NCBI GenBank assembly: GCA_963790405.1
Contig: CAWBOJ010000003.1
Coordinates: 1-64,000, forward strand
Length of the DNA stretch: 64,000 nucleotides
DNA from: JBGSMX01 sp963790405
GTDB taxonomy: Bacteria > Actinomycetota > Coriobacteriia > Anaerosomatales > JAGXFU01
Direction: 5' to 3'
Below are positions 38,629 to 47,205 of this stretch, piece by piece (position 1 is the stretch's first letter; every line of letters starts with the position of its first letter). Under the pieces are notes generated by a model, which did no database searches, had not been told where the DNA came from, and was given only the letters and a program-made list of their open reading frames with translations. The position numbers and the translations under genes were made by a program.

Positions 38629-39027
38629 ATGCCGATCAACATCGTCGTCGGGCTAGCCGCACTCGTAGGGGCACTGATCATGTACTCGATGGGCACCTGG
38701 GGGGCTTTCCGCTCCAAAGGAGTCAGCCGACGACACGTCACCTATCTCTTCATCGGCTTCGCGTTCGATGTCGTCGCCACGGTGATGATGGCGATAGAAG
38801 CTGGCGGTCTCGATCTCTCCCCCCTGTCTGACCTGCTCCACACCATCGTGGCGTTCGTGGCACTGTTCGGAATGCTCGGCGCAGCGCTCCTCGGGAACCG
38901 AGTGATCGCCACCGGGAACAGCAGGACAAGTGCAGCCGTCTCCAGGTGGATGCTCGCACCCTGGGCTGTGTGGATCTTTGTCTTCGTCTGGGGAATGCTG
39001 AGCCGCGGATCCCAGCGATTGAGCTGA
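38629..39027 (+). CDS. HsmA-like membrane protein
   Basis: A 132-residue protein with four hydrophobic segments and the pattern IMYSMGTWGAFRSKGVSRRHVTYLFIGFAFDV, which recalls HsmA-type (TIGR03987) membrane proteins. ATG follows GAAAGGAGAGCC. First gene past the last attC. Function not established; the family call is from pattern memory. Confidence 0.55.
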   Translation: MPINIVVGLAALVGALIMYSMGTWGAFRSKGVSRRHVTYLFIGFAFDVVATVMMAIEAGGLDLSPLSDLLHTIVAFVALFGMLGAALLGNRVIATGNSRTSAAVSRWMLAPWAVWIFVFVWGMLSRGSQRLS

Positions 39028-39034
39028 GTCGACG

Positions 39035-39394
39035 ATGGCAGAAGACTCCGCCAGGCCTATCGACGATTACATCTCGGCATTTCCACCAGAAACGCAAGCG
39101 GTACTCGAGCGGCTTCGCGCCATCATCAGCGCGTCCGCTCCTGAAGCTACCGAGACCATGAGCTACGGCATCCCCACCTTCGACTTGGAAGGTCAGCACC
39201 TAGTGCACTTCGGCGGTTTCGCGAAACACGTCGGTTTCTACCCGACTCCGAGCGGGACGAAGACGTTCAAAGACGAGCTGTCTCAGTACAAGACAGGCAA
39301 GGGCTCCGTGCAATTCCCCCTTGACCAGCCGCTCCCGGAGGAGTTGGTACGCACTATGGTCGAGTTCAGAATCACAGAGGTGGGTGACGGCTGA
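39035..39394 (+). CDS. DUF1801 family protein (YdhG-like)
   Basis: A 119-residue soluble protein with the DUF1801 signature: IDDYISAFPPETQAVLERLR, TETMSYGIPTFDLEG, VHFGGFAKHVGFYPTP, KGSVQFPLDQPLPEELV. Family members are linked to iron-chaperone-like folds, but the role is not established. ATG start eight bases after the previous stop. Confidence 0.9.
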   Translation: MAEDSARPIDDYISAFPPETQAVLERLRAIISASAPEATETMSYGIPTFDLEGQHLVHFGGFAKHVGFYPTPSGTKTFKDELSQYKTGKGSVQFPLDQPLPEELVRTMVEFRITEVGDG

Positions 39395-39423
39395 GAATCC
39401 GCCTTCGGGGAAACGAGGATTTC

Positions 39424-39879
39424 TTGAAGCTTCAGGTGGCGTTCGCAAGAGTGCTGCTCGCTACCACGGCTGCGATCGTGCTCGCTGGGTGTTCGCCCAG
39501 CCCTGCCGCAACGTCGCCCTCGGACGCCAGCGTAGTCGAGACCTCAACCGATGACGTGATCGCAAGAGCATTCGATGAGCAGCAGAACGGCGTTCAAGTG
39601 ACCGGCGAAGGTGTGGTCACAAGAGTCCTGTCGGATGACAACGACGGTAGCCGACACCAGCGCTTCATCCTGCGCCTCGAATCCGGGCAGACTCTGCTCG
39701 TAGCCCACAACATCGATATCGCTCCTCGGCTTTCCGCTCTCGCGCCCGGCGACTCAGTCTCATTCAACGGTGTGTACGAATGGAATTCGGAGGGGGGCAC
39801 CATCCATTGGACACATCGCGATCCAAGCGGCCAGCATCCGGCGGGATGGCTCCAGTACAACGGCAGGACGTTTCAGTAG
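39424..39879 (+). CDS. DUF3465 lipoprotein
   Basis: A 151-residue lipoprotein with lipobox LAGC. The mature part has the DUF3465 pattern: GEGVVTRVLSDDNDGSRHQRF, LESGQTLLVAHNIDIAPR, GDSVSFNGVYEWNSEGGTIHW. Probably a small OB-like beta barrel on the outer membrane face. TTG start after GAGGATTTC. Confidence 0.85.
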   Translation: MKLQVAFARVLLATTAAIVLAGCSPSPAATSPSDASVVETSTDDVIARAFDEQQNGVQVTGEGVVTRVLSDDNDGSRHQRFILRLESGQTLLVAHNIDIAPRLSALAPGDSVSFNGVYEWNSEGGTIHWTHRDPSGQHPAGWLQYNGRTFQ

Positions 39880-40017
39880 CGGCTACGCTCCTTCGACACA
39901 GACAATCCTCGCCTCTGAGAGCTATGCTCTCACCGAGGCAGAAGATCGCCTCGGATTGCCGATCAAGCCGAAACACGGTGAACAGCACGCAGCAACGCGA
40001 CTCAGGGGAGTGTGCGC

Positions 40018-40230
40018 ATGGACGATGCTACGGAAACGGGTGCCCCGGTTGCTGATGCACCCGAGTTGCGGAAGACCGACCCTAGACCGAAGTGGCTTGT
40101 TGCACTCGCGATTACCGCCATGCTGCTGATTTGCAGCTGCGGCTCAGTTGTCTTCCTCGTGCTGACCGGCATCATCGCCGAGCCCGAAACGGTGATAGAG
40201 CACATCATCCGGGCGTTGCTCGGCAGCTAG
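40018..40230 (+). CDS. Small single-pass membrane protein
   Basis: A 70-residue protein with a polar head, one hydrophobic segment (LVALAITAMLLICSC) and a second short one near the C-terminus. ATG 40018 after GGGGAGTGTGCG. No family recognised. Confidence 0.5.
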   Translation: MDDATETGAPVADAPELRKTDPRPKWLVALAITAMLLICSCGSVVFLVLTGIIAEPETVIEHIIRALLGS

Positions 40231-40252
40231 AATTGCGCTGCTGCTGGCGGTG

Positions 40253-40663
40253 TTACTCGTGGAAGTGTCCGGCGCCATGCATTTCATCGATCGCGGACTT
40301 GAAGGCGTCGACCTTGGGTATCACGCTCTGCACGGCTTGTGAGTCCTCGCCGTCCTCCGCCACTGCCTCGACTGCAGAAATCAGCTCCTCATGAGCGACG
40401 GTAACCTCACCCAAGTCAATGTCCTCAAGACCATCTGCCGCCTGCATCATCTCGTCCCACGGAGCGCTAAGCTTGTCTGTCACCGATTGAATGTCATCTC
40501 CAGATGCTCCGGCATCAAGTTGGTAATAGCCGAGGATCACGTGCTCTATTTCGTGGATTGCGTTGTCCATCGTCGCGCGCTGCTCTTCATGCGCATCCGA
40601 CTGGCACGCTGCCAGTCCCCCCGCCAACGCCAAGACCAACAAGGCAAGCAGTACGCGCTTCAT
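40253..40663 (-). CDS. Predicted lipoprotein, unknown function
   Basis: A 136-residue lipoprotein with signal MKRVLLALLVLALAGGLAAC; the rest is a helical, acidic domain (ATMDNAIHEIEHVILGYYQLD, SVTDKLSAPWDEMMQA). Start at 40663, matching the signal peptide, rather than 40687. It may bind metals (C-terminal HGAGHFHE) but this is a guess. Confidence 0.7.
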   Translation of the reverse strand: MKRVLLALLVLALAGGLAACQSDAHEEQRATMDNAIHEIEHVILGYYQLDAGASGDDIQSVTDKLSAPWDEMMQAADGLEDIDLGEVTVAHEELISAVEAVAEDGEDSQAVQSVIPKVDAFKSAIDEMHGAGHFHE

Positions 40664-40929
40664 CGTGTCTCCCCTATCCGCTGGCACATTAACTGCGCCA
40701 CAGAGTGCCTACTCATCATCGTAGGCGTCCCCCACGCCGTGACAAAGTGAGAACCATTCTCATTTGGTCAGTATACCCACTCAATGCGAGACTCAGAAGC
40801 CACCACATCGAGCGAACGCAGCGAGCTAGAATCAACATGAGGTGTTCTGGGCGCAAGAGCGAATCCGTGCCTATGCTGGTGCGTCGCCGATGAGCGCGCA
40901 GCTCGTTGAGGGAACTGGGGCTGATGTAG

Positions 40930-41175
40930 ATGTCGGAGTACACGAAAGACGAAGCGCTGGCGTTCATCGACGCGATGCGTCTCACACTCGAAGGCAAGGT
41001 CGGGTTCAAATGGCTCGTCGAGAAGCTGTCCGGCCTCGCTGCCTATATCGAATCCATCAACGCCGAGAACGAGCGCCTGAATGCCTATCTTGACTCGGCG
41101 AATTCGAGGCACGACTACGAGTCATACTGCGCTGAGCCCGATGCCGCGTTCCGAGCCGATCCAGGCAAGGAATGA
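40930..41175 (+). CDS. Hypothetical protein
   Basis: An 81-residue acidic, helical protein (TKDEALAFIDAMRLTLEGKVGFKWLVEKLSGL) with a probable coiled coil at INAENERLNAYL. No family recognised; weak ribosome binding site, so the start is uncertain. Confidence 0.45.
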   Translation: MSEYTKDEALAFIDAMRLTLEGKVGFKWLVEKLSGLAAYIESINAENERLNAYLDSANSRHDYESYCAEPDAAFRADPGKE

Positions 41176-41226
41176 CCGGCGAGACGACACAAGCCCGAGG
41201 GCAGAACGGACATTGGGGGTCGTGAA

Positions 41227-41727
41227 ATGCATGTCGTGCGCCTTGGCAGGGAGGACGCAACCGAACTGCTTCCTGCGATAATCCGGAGCCAGGAGCTCCA
41301 CAACCCGTGGGTCACTCCGCCCAACACACTCTCAGAACTCCAGGAGTACATCGATCAGCCAGCAGAAGTCCGGCTCTCCTACGGCATCCGTGAGAACAGC
41401 GGCGAGTTGGCCGGCGTGATCAATATCAACTCAATCATCAGAGGAGCGTTCCAAAACGGCTTTCTCGGCTTCTACGCCCTCTCACCGCACGAGCGACAAG
41501 GCCTCATGCGGCAGGGTCTGTCCGCAGTCATCGACCTGGCTTTCGGTGAGCATGAGTTGCACCGAGTCGAAGCTAACGTGCAGCCCGACAACACGCGCTC
41601 GGTCGAGCTCGTGAGAGGGCTCGGCTTCCGTCTTGAGGGTCGATCTTCGCGGTACCTGCAAATCGATGGCGCGTGGAAAGATCACGACCGCTACGCACTC
41701 ACCGTCGAGGAGTGGCCGACAGCCTAG
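41227..41727 (+). CDS. RimJ/RimL-type GNAT acetyltransferase
   Basis: A 166-residue GNAT protein like ribosomal-protein alanine acetyltransferases: LGFYALSPHERQGLMRQGLSAVIDLAF, HRVEANVQPDNTRSVELVRGLGFRLEG and a C-terminal WKDHDRYALTVEEW. The CoA loop is RQGLMRQGL, a common variant. ATG follows GGGGGTCGTGAA. Confidence 0.9.
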   Translation: MHVVRLGREDATELLPAIIRSQELHNPWVTPPNTLSELQEYIDQPAEVRLSYGIRENSGELAGVININSIIRGAFQNGFLGFYALSPHERQGLMRQGLSAVIDLAFGEHELHRVEANVQPDNTRSVELVRGLGFRLEGRSSRYLQIDGAWKDHDRYALTVEEWPTA

Positions 41728-41775
41728 GCGTCCCCACAGCGAGCGCTTTCAAGTACCTCTCTCCAGAAACGATGG

Positions 41776-43287
41776 CTACGCAGACGTGGCTGTTGCACGC
41801 TCCTCGGCAGACATGGCGGCCAGGCGTTCGGCCTCGGCAAGCTCCACGCCGACACCTTCGGCCACCCGCGTGCCCAGCTCGGGGTCGACCTTGTAGAAGA
41901 CCGCGCACTGGCGCAAGCGAATGCGCTCCTGCGCATTGCCGAGGTGGCCCACGATGTTGCTGACAAGGTGATCGCGGTCCATGTCGGTCATCACGTCACG
42001 GAACAGCGCGCGCGGCTGCACGAAGTCGTCATTGGGATGCGCGTACTCCGTGCGGCCGGTCGTGCCCGCCACAGGCATGCCCGGATCGGCTGCGATCGGA
42101 TCGGGACCGGGTCCACCGGCGCTGTTGGGCCAGTAGTTGGGCCCGGCACCACCGTTGTCGTCGGACCGCATCGCGCCGTCACGCTGATAGCTCGCCATAG
42201 GAGCGTTCTTCGGCGCGTTGATCGGCAGCAGGTGGTAGTTGGCGCCCAGCCGGTGCAGGTGCGTGTCGTGATAGCTGAACAGGCGCCCCTGCAGCATCTT
42301 GTCGGCCGACGGTCCAATACCCGGCACGAAGTTGCTCGGGTTGAACGCGGCCTGCTCGGTCTCCGCGAAGTAGTTGTCCGGGTTGCGGTCGAGCACCATC
42401 TTGCCGATGACGATCGGCGGATAGTCCGCGTGTGGCCAGACCTTTGTGATGTCGAAGACGTCGAAGCGGTAATTCTCGGCCTCGGCGACTGGCATGATCT
42501 GCATCTCGAGGCGCCACTGCGGGAAATCGCCACGCTCGATCGCCTCGAACAGATCGCGCGTCGCGTGATCAGGGTCGCTCGCCTTCATCGCGTCGGCCTC
42601 GGCGGCGGTGAAGTTCTTGATGCCCTGCTCCGTCTTGAAATGGTACTGCACGTAGTACTGCTCGCCCGCAGCGTTGCTCCACACATAGGTATGGCTGCTG
42701 TAGCCATTCATGTTGCGGTACGTTGCCGGCGTGCCCCTGTCCGAGAAGAGCACCATGACCTGATGGACCGACTCGGGAGTCAGCGAGAGGAAGTCCCAGA
42801 ACATGTCCGGGTCCTTCAGGTTCGTGCGGGGGTTGCGCTTCTGCGTGTGGATGAAGTCCGCGAACTTGAGTGGATCGCGGATGAAGAAGACGGGCGTGTT
42901 GTTGCCCGTCATGTCGTAGTTGCCTTCCTCGGTGTAGAACTTGATTGCGAAGCCACGGGGATCGCGCTCCGCGTCAGCCGAGCCCTTCTCGCCACCGACC
43001 GTGGAAAACCGGGCGAACACCTCGGTCTTCTTGCCGACCTCGGAGAGGAACGCGGCCTTGGTGTACTTGGTGACGTCGGCGGTTACCTCGAAGTAGCCAT
43101 GCGCGCCAGCGCCCTTGGCGTGCACCACACGCTCGGGGATACGCTCGCGATCGAAGTGCCCGAGCTTCTCGAGCAGGTGAACGTCTTGCATGAGAACAGG
43201 ACCATTCGGTCCCGCGGTCATCGAATTCTGATCGTCATCGACCGGTTTGCCGAACCCGGTGGTCAGTTTCTTGCCCTTGTCTGCCAT
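41776..43287 (-). CDS. katA: Catalase (clade 3, small subunit)
   Basis: A 503-residue haem catalase that breaks down hydrogen peroxide. Present are the active-site His in VVHAKGAGAHGYF, the Asn segment NNTPVFFIRDPLKF, and the proximal haem Tyr in RLFSYHDTHLHRLGANYHLLPIN. The short C-terminus without a flavodoxin-like domain marks the small-subunit type. It is the first clear core gene after the array. The start ATG at 43287 has AGAAGGGATGA just upstream. Confidence 0.96.
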   Translation of the reverse strand: MADKGKKLTTGFGKPVDDDQNSMTAGPNGPVLMQDVHLLEKLGHFDRERIPERVVHAKGAGAHGYFEVTADVTKYTKAAFLSEVGKKTEVFARFSTVGGEKGSADAERDPRGFAIKFYTEEGNYDMTGNNTPVFFIRDPLKFADFIHTQKRNPRTNLKDPDMFWDFLSLTPESVHQVMVLFSDRGTPATYRNMNGYSSHTYVWSNAAGEQYYVQYHFKTEQGIKNFTAAEADAMKASDPDHATRDLFEAIERGDFPQWRLEMQIMPVAEAENYRFDVFDITKVWPHADYPPIVIGKMVLDRNPDNYFAETEQAAFNPSNFVPGIGPSADKMLQGRLFSYHDTHLHRLGANYHLLPINAPKNAPMASYQRDGAMRSDDNGGAGPNYWPNSAGGPGPDPIAADPGMPVAGTTGRTEYAHPNDDFVQPRALFRDVMTDMDRDHLVSNIVGHLGNAQERIRLRQCAVFYKVDPELGTRVAEGVGVELAEAERLAAMSAEERATATSA

Positions 43288-43431
43288 GATTCATCCCTTC
43301 TCTGTGTATGACTTTCTGGTTCCCTGTACAGGCCAGGGCGAAACGGAATCGCGTCCGGCGGACGCGCCGTGGAATGTGCGGCAGAACGGGAACGATAGAC
43401 TAGCGAACCCATCCGCACAGGAGGAACTTCA

Positions 43432-43659
43432 ATGAACCCGTTCTGCACATTCATGGCTTCCACGACCGGGCGAATCGCTCGCGTCGTAGCAGGCATCGCC
43501 TTGATTGCCGGGGGTCTGCTCGGACTCGGAGGCACGACCGGCATCATCGTGGCGGTGGTTGGTGCGGTCCCCTTGTTGGCGGGTCTGCTAGACTTCTGCG
43601 TGTTTGCGCCTCTTTTCGGTTGCCCTGTGAGCGGCCCGAAGATTCGCGCGGGCAAATAG
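43432..43659 (+). CDS. DUF2892-like small membrane protein
   Basis: A 75-residue protein with two hydrophobic segments: STTGRIARVVAGIALIAGGLLGL and GIIVAVVGAVPLLAGLLDFCVFAPLFGC, the usual DUF2892 (YgaP C-terminal-like) layout with a terminal cysteine pair. ATG after AGGAGGAACTTCA. Function unknown. Confidence 0.85.
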   Translation: MNPFCTFMASTTGRIARVVAGIALIAGGLLGLGGTTGIIVAVVGAVPLLAGLLDFCVFAPLFGCPVSGPKIRAGK

Positions 43660-43717
43660 GCGAACCACCGTCATGGCAGCGCATCGCTGAGGCATAACGA
43701 CTCACTGCAGAGGCCCG

Positions 43718-44601
43718 ATGAACAGCTACGGGACAGAAGCGTGCCCGCTGATCTGCCCCGTGTGCGAGGGCACACTCCACAGGACAGCCGCAACATTCGA
43801 GTGCTCGCTTGGGCACTCGTTCGACGTTGCCAAGGAAGGCTACGTCAACCTCCTTGTGCCGCAGCACAAGAGCCGTGGCATCGATGGCGACCTGCCCACG
43901 ATGCTGCAGGCACGGAGAAGGTTCCTCGAAGCCGGCTTCTACGGTCCGCTTCGCGACCTGATATCGGACAAGGTCGATCAGATTCTCGGTGCCCGTGAAG
44001 CGGCAGATGCGCGCCCGACCGTACCCGAGTGCGTCCTCGAGGTCGGCTGCGGCGAGGGTTACTACATTGCCGGGGTGTCACAGACTCTCTCGGACTCGCG
44101 CGACACCCTCTGTCTCGGAACCGACCTGTCGAAAGCCGCATTGAAGCTGGCGGCACGACGCGCTGCCGACACGTTGTTCTTTGTTTCAGACCTACGCCGT
44201 CGCATATACGTGCAAACCGGTGCCATGAGCGTTCTGCTGGACGTGTTTGCCCCACGCAATCCGGCTGAGTTCGCACGAGTGCTGGAAACGAAGGGCTCGG
44301 CCCTGGTGGTCATCCCATCGGAGTCCCACCTGGCAAGTCTGCGAGACAGACTGGGTCTGCTCGGCATAGAAGACGAGAAGGAGCGACGGGTGCTCGAGCG
44401 TTTCGCGGACACCTTCAACCTGGTGGACAGGCTTGAGACCACGTATCCGATTCGGCTTCCCGCGGAAGCGGTCCAAGACCTGCTGGATATGGCCCGAACT
44501 ACTGGCATAGGCCATCAGAGCCGGCCGCGCTCGACAGCACACCTCATGAGACGGAAGCGTCGTTCGTTTTGCTGCATCTCCAGAAGCACGGTGCCGGATA
44601 G
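43718..44601 (+). pseudogene. 23S rRNA (guanine) methyltransferase RlmA-like, frameshifted end
   Basis: A RlmA-type methyltransferase that would modify helix 35 of 23S rRNA. The N-terminus has a four-Cys zinc knuckle (CPVCEGTL ... FECSLGHSF), then KEGYVNLLVPQHK, the SAM motif LEVGCGEGYY, and DVFAPRNPAEFARVL. After about 44488 the correct continuation is in another frame (YGPNYWH ... SFVLLHLQKHGAG, stop 44599-44601); the uninterrupted frame runs on to 44752 through the cspA promoter and is artificial. One indel near GGATATGGCC explains this, either a mutation or a sequencing error. Confidence 0.85.
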
Positions 44602-44649
44602 GAGCGCCTCGCGGGAAGGTCCGCCGAAGCGCCCAGGCCGAGAACGTGC

Positions 44650-44765
44650 TATACTGCTTGTAATCGAGTCAAGAGGGCTCGTTGGATTGCGACGTGACAC
44701 ACCGCATTTCTTGCGGAAGTCGCGTCGTTTTGTTTTGCCCCGTTGGGGCTAGAAGGTAGGTTCGC
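44650..44765 (+). promoter_or_regulatory. cspA promoter and structured 5' leader
   Basis: Extended -10 TGCTATACT at 44647-44655 starts a leader of roughly 105 bases. It contains CCGCA/TGCGG (44703-44717) within GCGAC/GTCGC, and GCCCC-GTT-GGGGC (44737-44749) just before the AAGGTAGG ribosome binding site. Long folded leaders are typical of cold-shock genes. Confidence 0.65.
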
Positions 44766-44969
44766 ATGTCTGAAGGTAAGGTCAAGTGGTTCAACGCTGA
44801 CAAGGGTTACGGCTTCATAGAGCGCGAGGATGGCGACGACTTGTTCGTCCACTTCTCCGAGATCCAGAGCGAGGGCTTCAAGTCTCTCGACGAGGGTCAG
44901 GCTGTCTCCTTCACGGAGGCCACAGGCCAGAATGGCAAGCAGCAGGCCACCACAGTACGTCTCGTCTAG
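44766..44969 (+). CDS. cspA: Cold-shock protein CspA family
   Basis: A 67-residue single-domain RNA chaperone. KVKWFNADKGYGFIERE and DLFVHFSEIQ are the RNP1 and RNP2 motifs, complete with the exposed aromatics. ATG after GAAGGTAGGTTCGC. Leader with hairpins upstream and a strong terminator downstream make it a monocistronic unit. Confidence 0.97.
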   Translation: MSEGKVKWFNADKGYGFIEREDGDDLFVHFSEIQSEGFKSLDEGQAVSFTEATGQNGKQQATTVRLV

Positions 44970-44993
44970 TACGAGCGCACTTGAGCTTGTGAA

Positions 44994-45031
44994 CCGGGCG
45001 TCCCTTCGGGGGCGTCCGGTTTTCGTTTTCT
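44994..45031 (+). terminator. Rho-independent terminator of cspA
   Basis: CCGGGCGTCCC and GGGGGCGTCCGG form an 11-bp stem with a TTCG tetraloop, followed by TTTTCGTTTTC. Confidence 0.9.
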
Positions 45032-45175
45032 TCCCGAACATGACACATGACCGGATACATGCAGTTCGTCACCGACTTGCCCGGTGGACATTCCCAGCTG
45101 ACGGGACAAGAGCTAGCATAGGGGCGGTCGCAAGATCTCTGCCCGCAGACAGCACGTTCGGCTTGAGGAACTCCG

Positions 45176-45991
45176 GTGCGCGCAGAGAGTATCGTCTTAG
45201 TAATCGAAATCGTGGGCGGCATCATTCAGCTGTGCGCAGCTGCTCTCGCGCTCACGCTGATCAGGCTGAGCGGCAAGCGCTGGGCTTGGATCGTGCTAAC
45301 GGGCGCACTGATCCTGCAGACCTGGCGTCGCCTGTACAGCGCACTGGCGGGCCCCTCCGCATCGAACGCGCATGAGAGCATCACCGCATTCCTCGTTTCT
45401 ACGCTGATGCTGTTGGTGGTCATCGGCATCCGCCAGGTATTCGTCGAGCTCTCTGAAGCGCGCTCCGAGCTGGAACATCTCGCGCAACATGACTCACTGA
45501 CGGACCTTCCGAACAGGGCCGCATTCATGAATGCCTTGGAGCGTGAAATCTCTCGGGCAACCCGGGGGGCACATGCAGTCGTGATGTTCGCGGACATCGA
45601 CAACTTCAAGGTGTGCAACGACACGAGAGGGCATGCCTTCGGCGATGCTGTGCTGCGCGAAATCGCCGATGCGTTCCGTGGCCAGATTCGAACCCCTGAC
45701 ATAGTTGCCAGAATCGGCGGTGATGAGTTCGCCGTCGTACTTGACGAGGTCGACCTTCTCGAAGGGGAGACTGCAGCCAAGAGGCTGCAAGACGCCGTGA
45801 GAGCCGTAGGCGAGCGCATAGGAATCAGGCTCGATCTGAGTGTCGGTCTAGTTTGCGTCGGAACGACACTGTCCGCTGAAGACGTCATTTCCGCAGCTGA
45901 CACGGCGATGTACGAATCCAAGCGCGTGAGCCCCGGGCAGACGAAGATCAAGCACGGGCTCGTGAACGTAGGATCTCATCCCGGGACCTGA
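45176..45991 (+). CDS. Membrane-anchored diguanylate cyclase
   Basis: A 271-residue GGDEF enzyme making cyclic di-GMP. Three hydrophobic segments (residues 5-28, 38-52, 68-86) anchor it; a helix ARSELEHLAQHDSLTDLPNR leads into the catalytic domain with GGDEF around residue 181. RTPD, five residues before the GGDEF block, is an RxxD inhibitory site, so product feedback is expected. No EAL domain. GTG start. It lies alone after the cspA terminator. Confidence 0.92.
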   Translation: MRAESIVLVIEIVGGIIQLCAAALALTLIRLSGKRWAWIVLTGALILQTWRRLYSALAGPSASNAHESITAFLVSTLMLLVVIGIRQVFVELSEARSELEHLAQHDSLTDLPNRAAFMNALEREISRATRGAHAVVMFADIDNFKVCNDTRGHAFGDAVLREIADAFRGQIRTPDIVARIGGDEFAVVLDEVDLLEGETAAKRLQDAVRAVGERIGIRLDLSVGLVCVGTTLSAEDVISAADTAMYESKRVSPGQTKIKHGLVNVGSHPGT

Positions 45992-46014
45992 GGGCCTGCG
46001 AAACCCCGGCATCC

Positions 46015-46845
46015 CTACGGCAGCATGTCGACCGTGACGGCCTGGATGACCGGCCAACGCGATCCACTGATCAGTTTGCTGTCGATTTGCGGACCGGAAG
46101 CCTCGACATATGATCCGGCCGGTGGCATCTCGCCAGTGAACCCGATCGAGTCCAGGAACGCGATCACGTGGAATCGCCCGACACCGTCTTTGACCATTGC
46201 CGGCTCGAGCGCGTCAACCACAGCCCACGAGTCCGTCCTTGCCTCCCGATACTGCTCCACGAAGATCAGGGTCCCGACCACTCTCAAATCGTTGTCGACA
46301 GTCACGGCGCAAGGCTTCTCGCGCGAGGCCAGGCTCCAGGAGATGTCCCACTCGGCATCGCCCACACTACGCACATCATCGATAGCCAGCATCGGAAGGC
46401 CATCCTCGGCAGATAGAACGCCATCTGCGCTGACATAGGCCTCGAAGAATCCATAGAGGCCAGCGTCCTCTTCAAGAGTGACAGTAGCCAGGACATCGGC
46501 CTCGGCGACCTCGTCCCACGGATAGCAATCCACTATGCAGTACGAACCGCCGGCGATGTCGCGGTAGTCGAGCGTACCGATCACCTGGGCGCGCTGCTGG
46601 ACCAGTTCGCGAATGCCCGGAGGTGCCTGTTTCGCCGAGTCTGATTTCTCCGCGCGTGGGAACCTACCCCACACGCCTGGGTCTGTCGGAGGAGGTGGCT
46701 CAAGACGATCGGCAGACGCGTTTGCGACATCTGCGCCGCCAGACGAGGACGACGAATCGGCATCGCCCCGCGCGCAACGCACGATGGCGCACGCGAACAC
46801 GCACGCGACAAGGACCAGGACTGTTACGAGTATCCGCCGACTCAT
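46015..46845 (-). CDS. Membrane-anchored or secreted hypothetical protein
   Basis: A 276-residue protein with an N-terminal hydrophobic segment (RRILVTVLVLVACVFACAIV) and a Ser/Gly-rich linker, then a mixed domain with two close cysteines (SYCIVDCYPW). The cysteine after the hydrophobic segment could be a lipobox but the fit is poor. No family recognised. Start at 46845 chosen because the signal begins there. Confidence 0.6.
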   Translation of the reverse strand: MSRRILVTVLVLVACVFACAIVRCARGDADSSSSSGGADVANASADRLEPPPPTDPGVWGRFPRAEKSDSAKQAPPGIRELVQQRAQVIGTLDYRDIAGGSYCIVDCYPWDEVAEADVLATVTLEEDAGLYGFFEAYVSADGVLSAEDGLPMLAIDDVRSVGDAEWDISWSLASREKPCAVTVDNDLRVVGTLIFVEQYREARTDSWAVVDALEPAMVKDGVGRFHVIAFLDSIGFTGEMPPAGSYVEASGPQIDSKLISGSRWPVIQAVTVDMLP

Positions 46846-46996
46846 TTCGTGGCCCCCAAGTGTCTTCCAGGTGCGCCCCTCCAGACATCGCGCACACCAT
46901 GACGGTATCACTGCAGGGATAGCGGCTGAAAGTGTACGCGGCCGAGGTCGCCCAACGGGCATCACCTACTCGACGCCGTGGCGCGTAGTGTAGACT

Positions 46997-47042
46997 GGTG
47001 GCGCCGGTCGAATCCCAAGCACACAGGATCGATGGCGCCACC
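46997..47042 (+). promoter_or_regulatory. Perfect 9-bp inverted repeat upstream of citrate synthase
   Basis: GGTGGCGCC (46997-47005) and GGCGCCACC (47034-47042), 28 bases apart, directly after TAGACT (46991-46996), a possible -10 box. It lies 160 bases before the citrate synthase start and could be an operator or a leader hairpin. Nothing else is seen in 46846-47205. Confidence 0.45.
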
Positions 47043-47205
47043 GTTGCCTGACTCGGTATGCATGTGACCCCGCGGCCGCAACGATACCCCCGCGAATGCA
47101 TGTCGGTGCTCGCGGGTAGGATTGGCTTGGAGACTCGTACGACACCGTGATTCAACGACCGCGATTATTCGGCGCACCGAATCACGTAGCGAAAGGGGAA
47201 CTGCT

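Noticed and set aside
41944..43311. A 455-codon open frame antisense to catalase
   Set aside because: It is the shadow of the catalase codon pattern in high-GC DNA; it matches no protein type, while the minus strand encodes a complete catalase.
44490..44752. C-terminal extension of the RlmA-like protein to 344 residues
   Set aside because: The residues after 44488 are Arg/Ser-rich and run through the cspA promoter; the family ending is in another frame.
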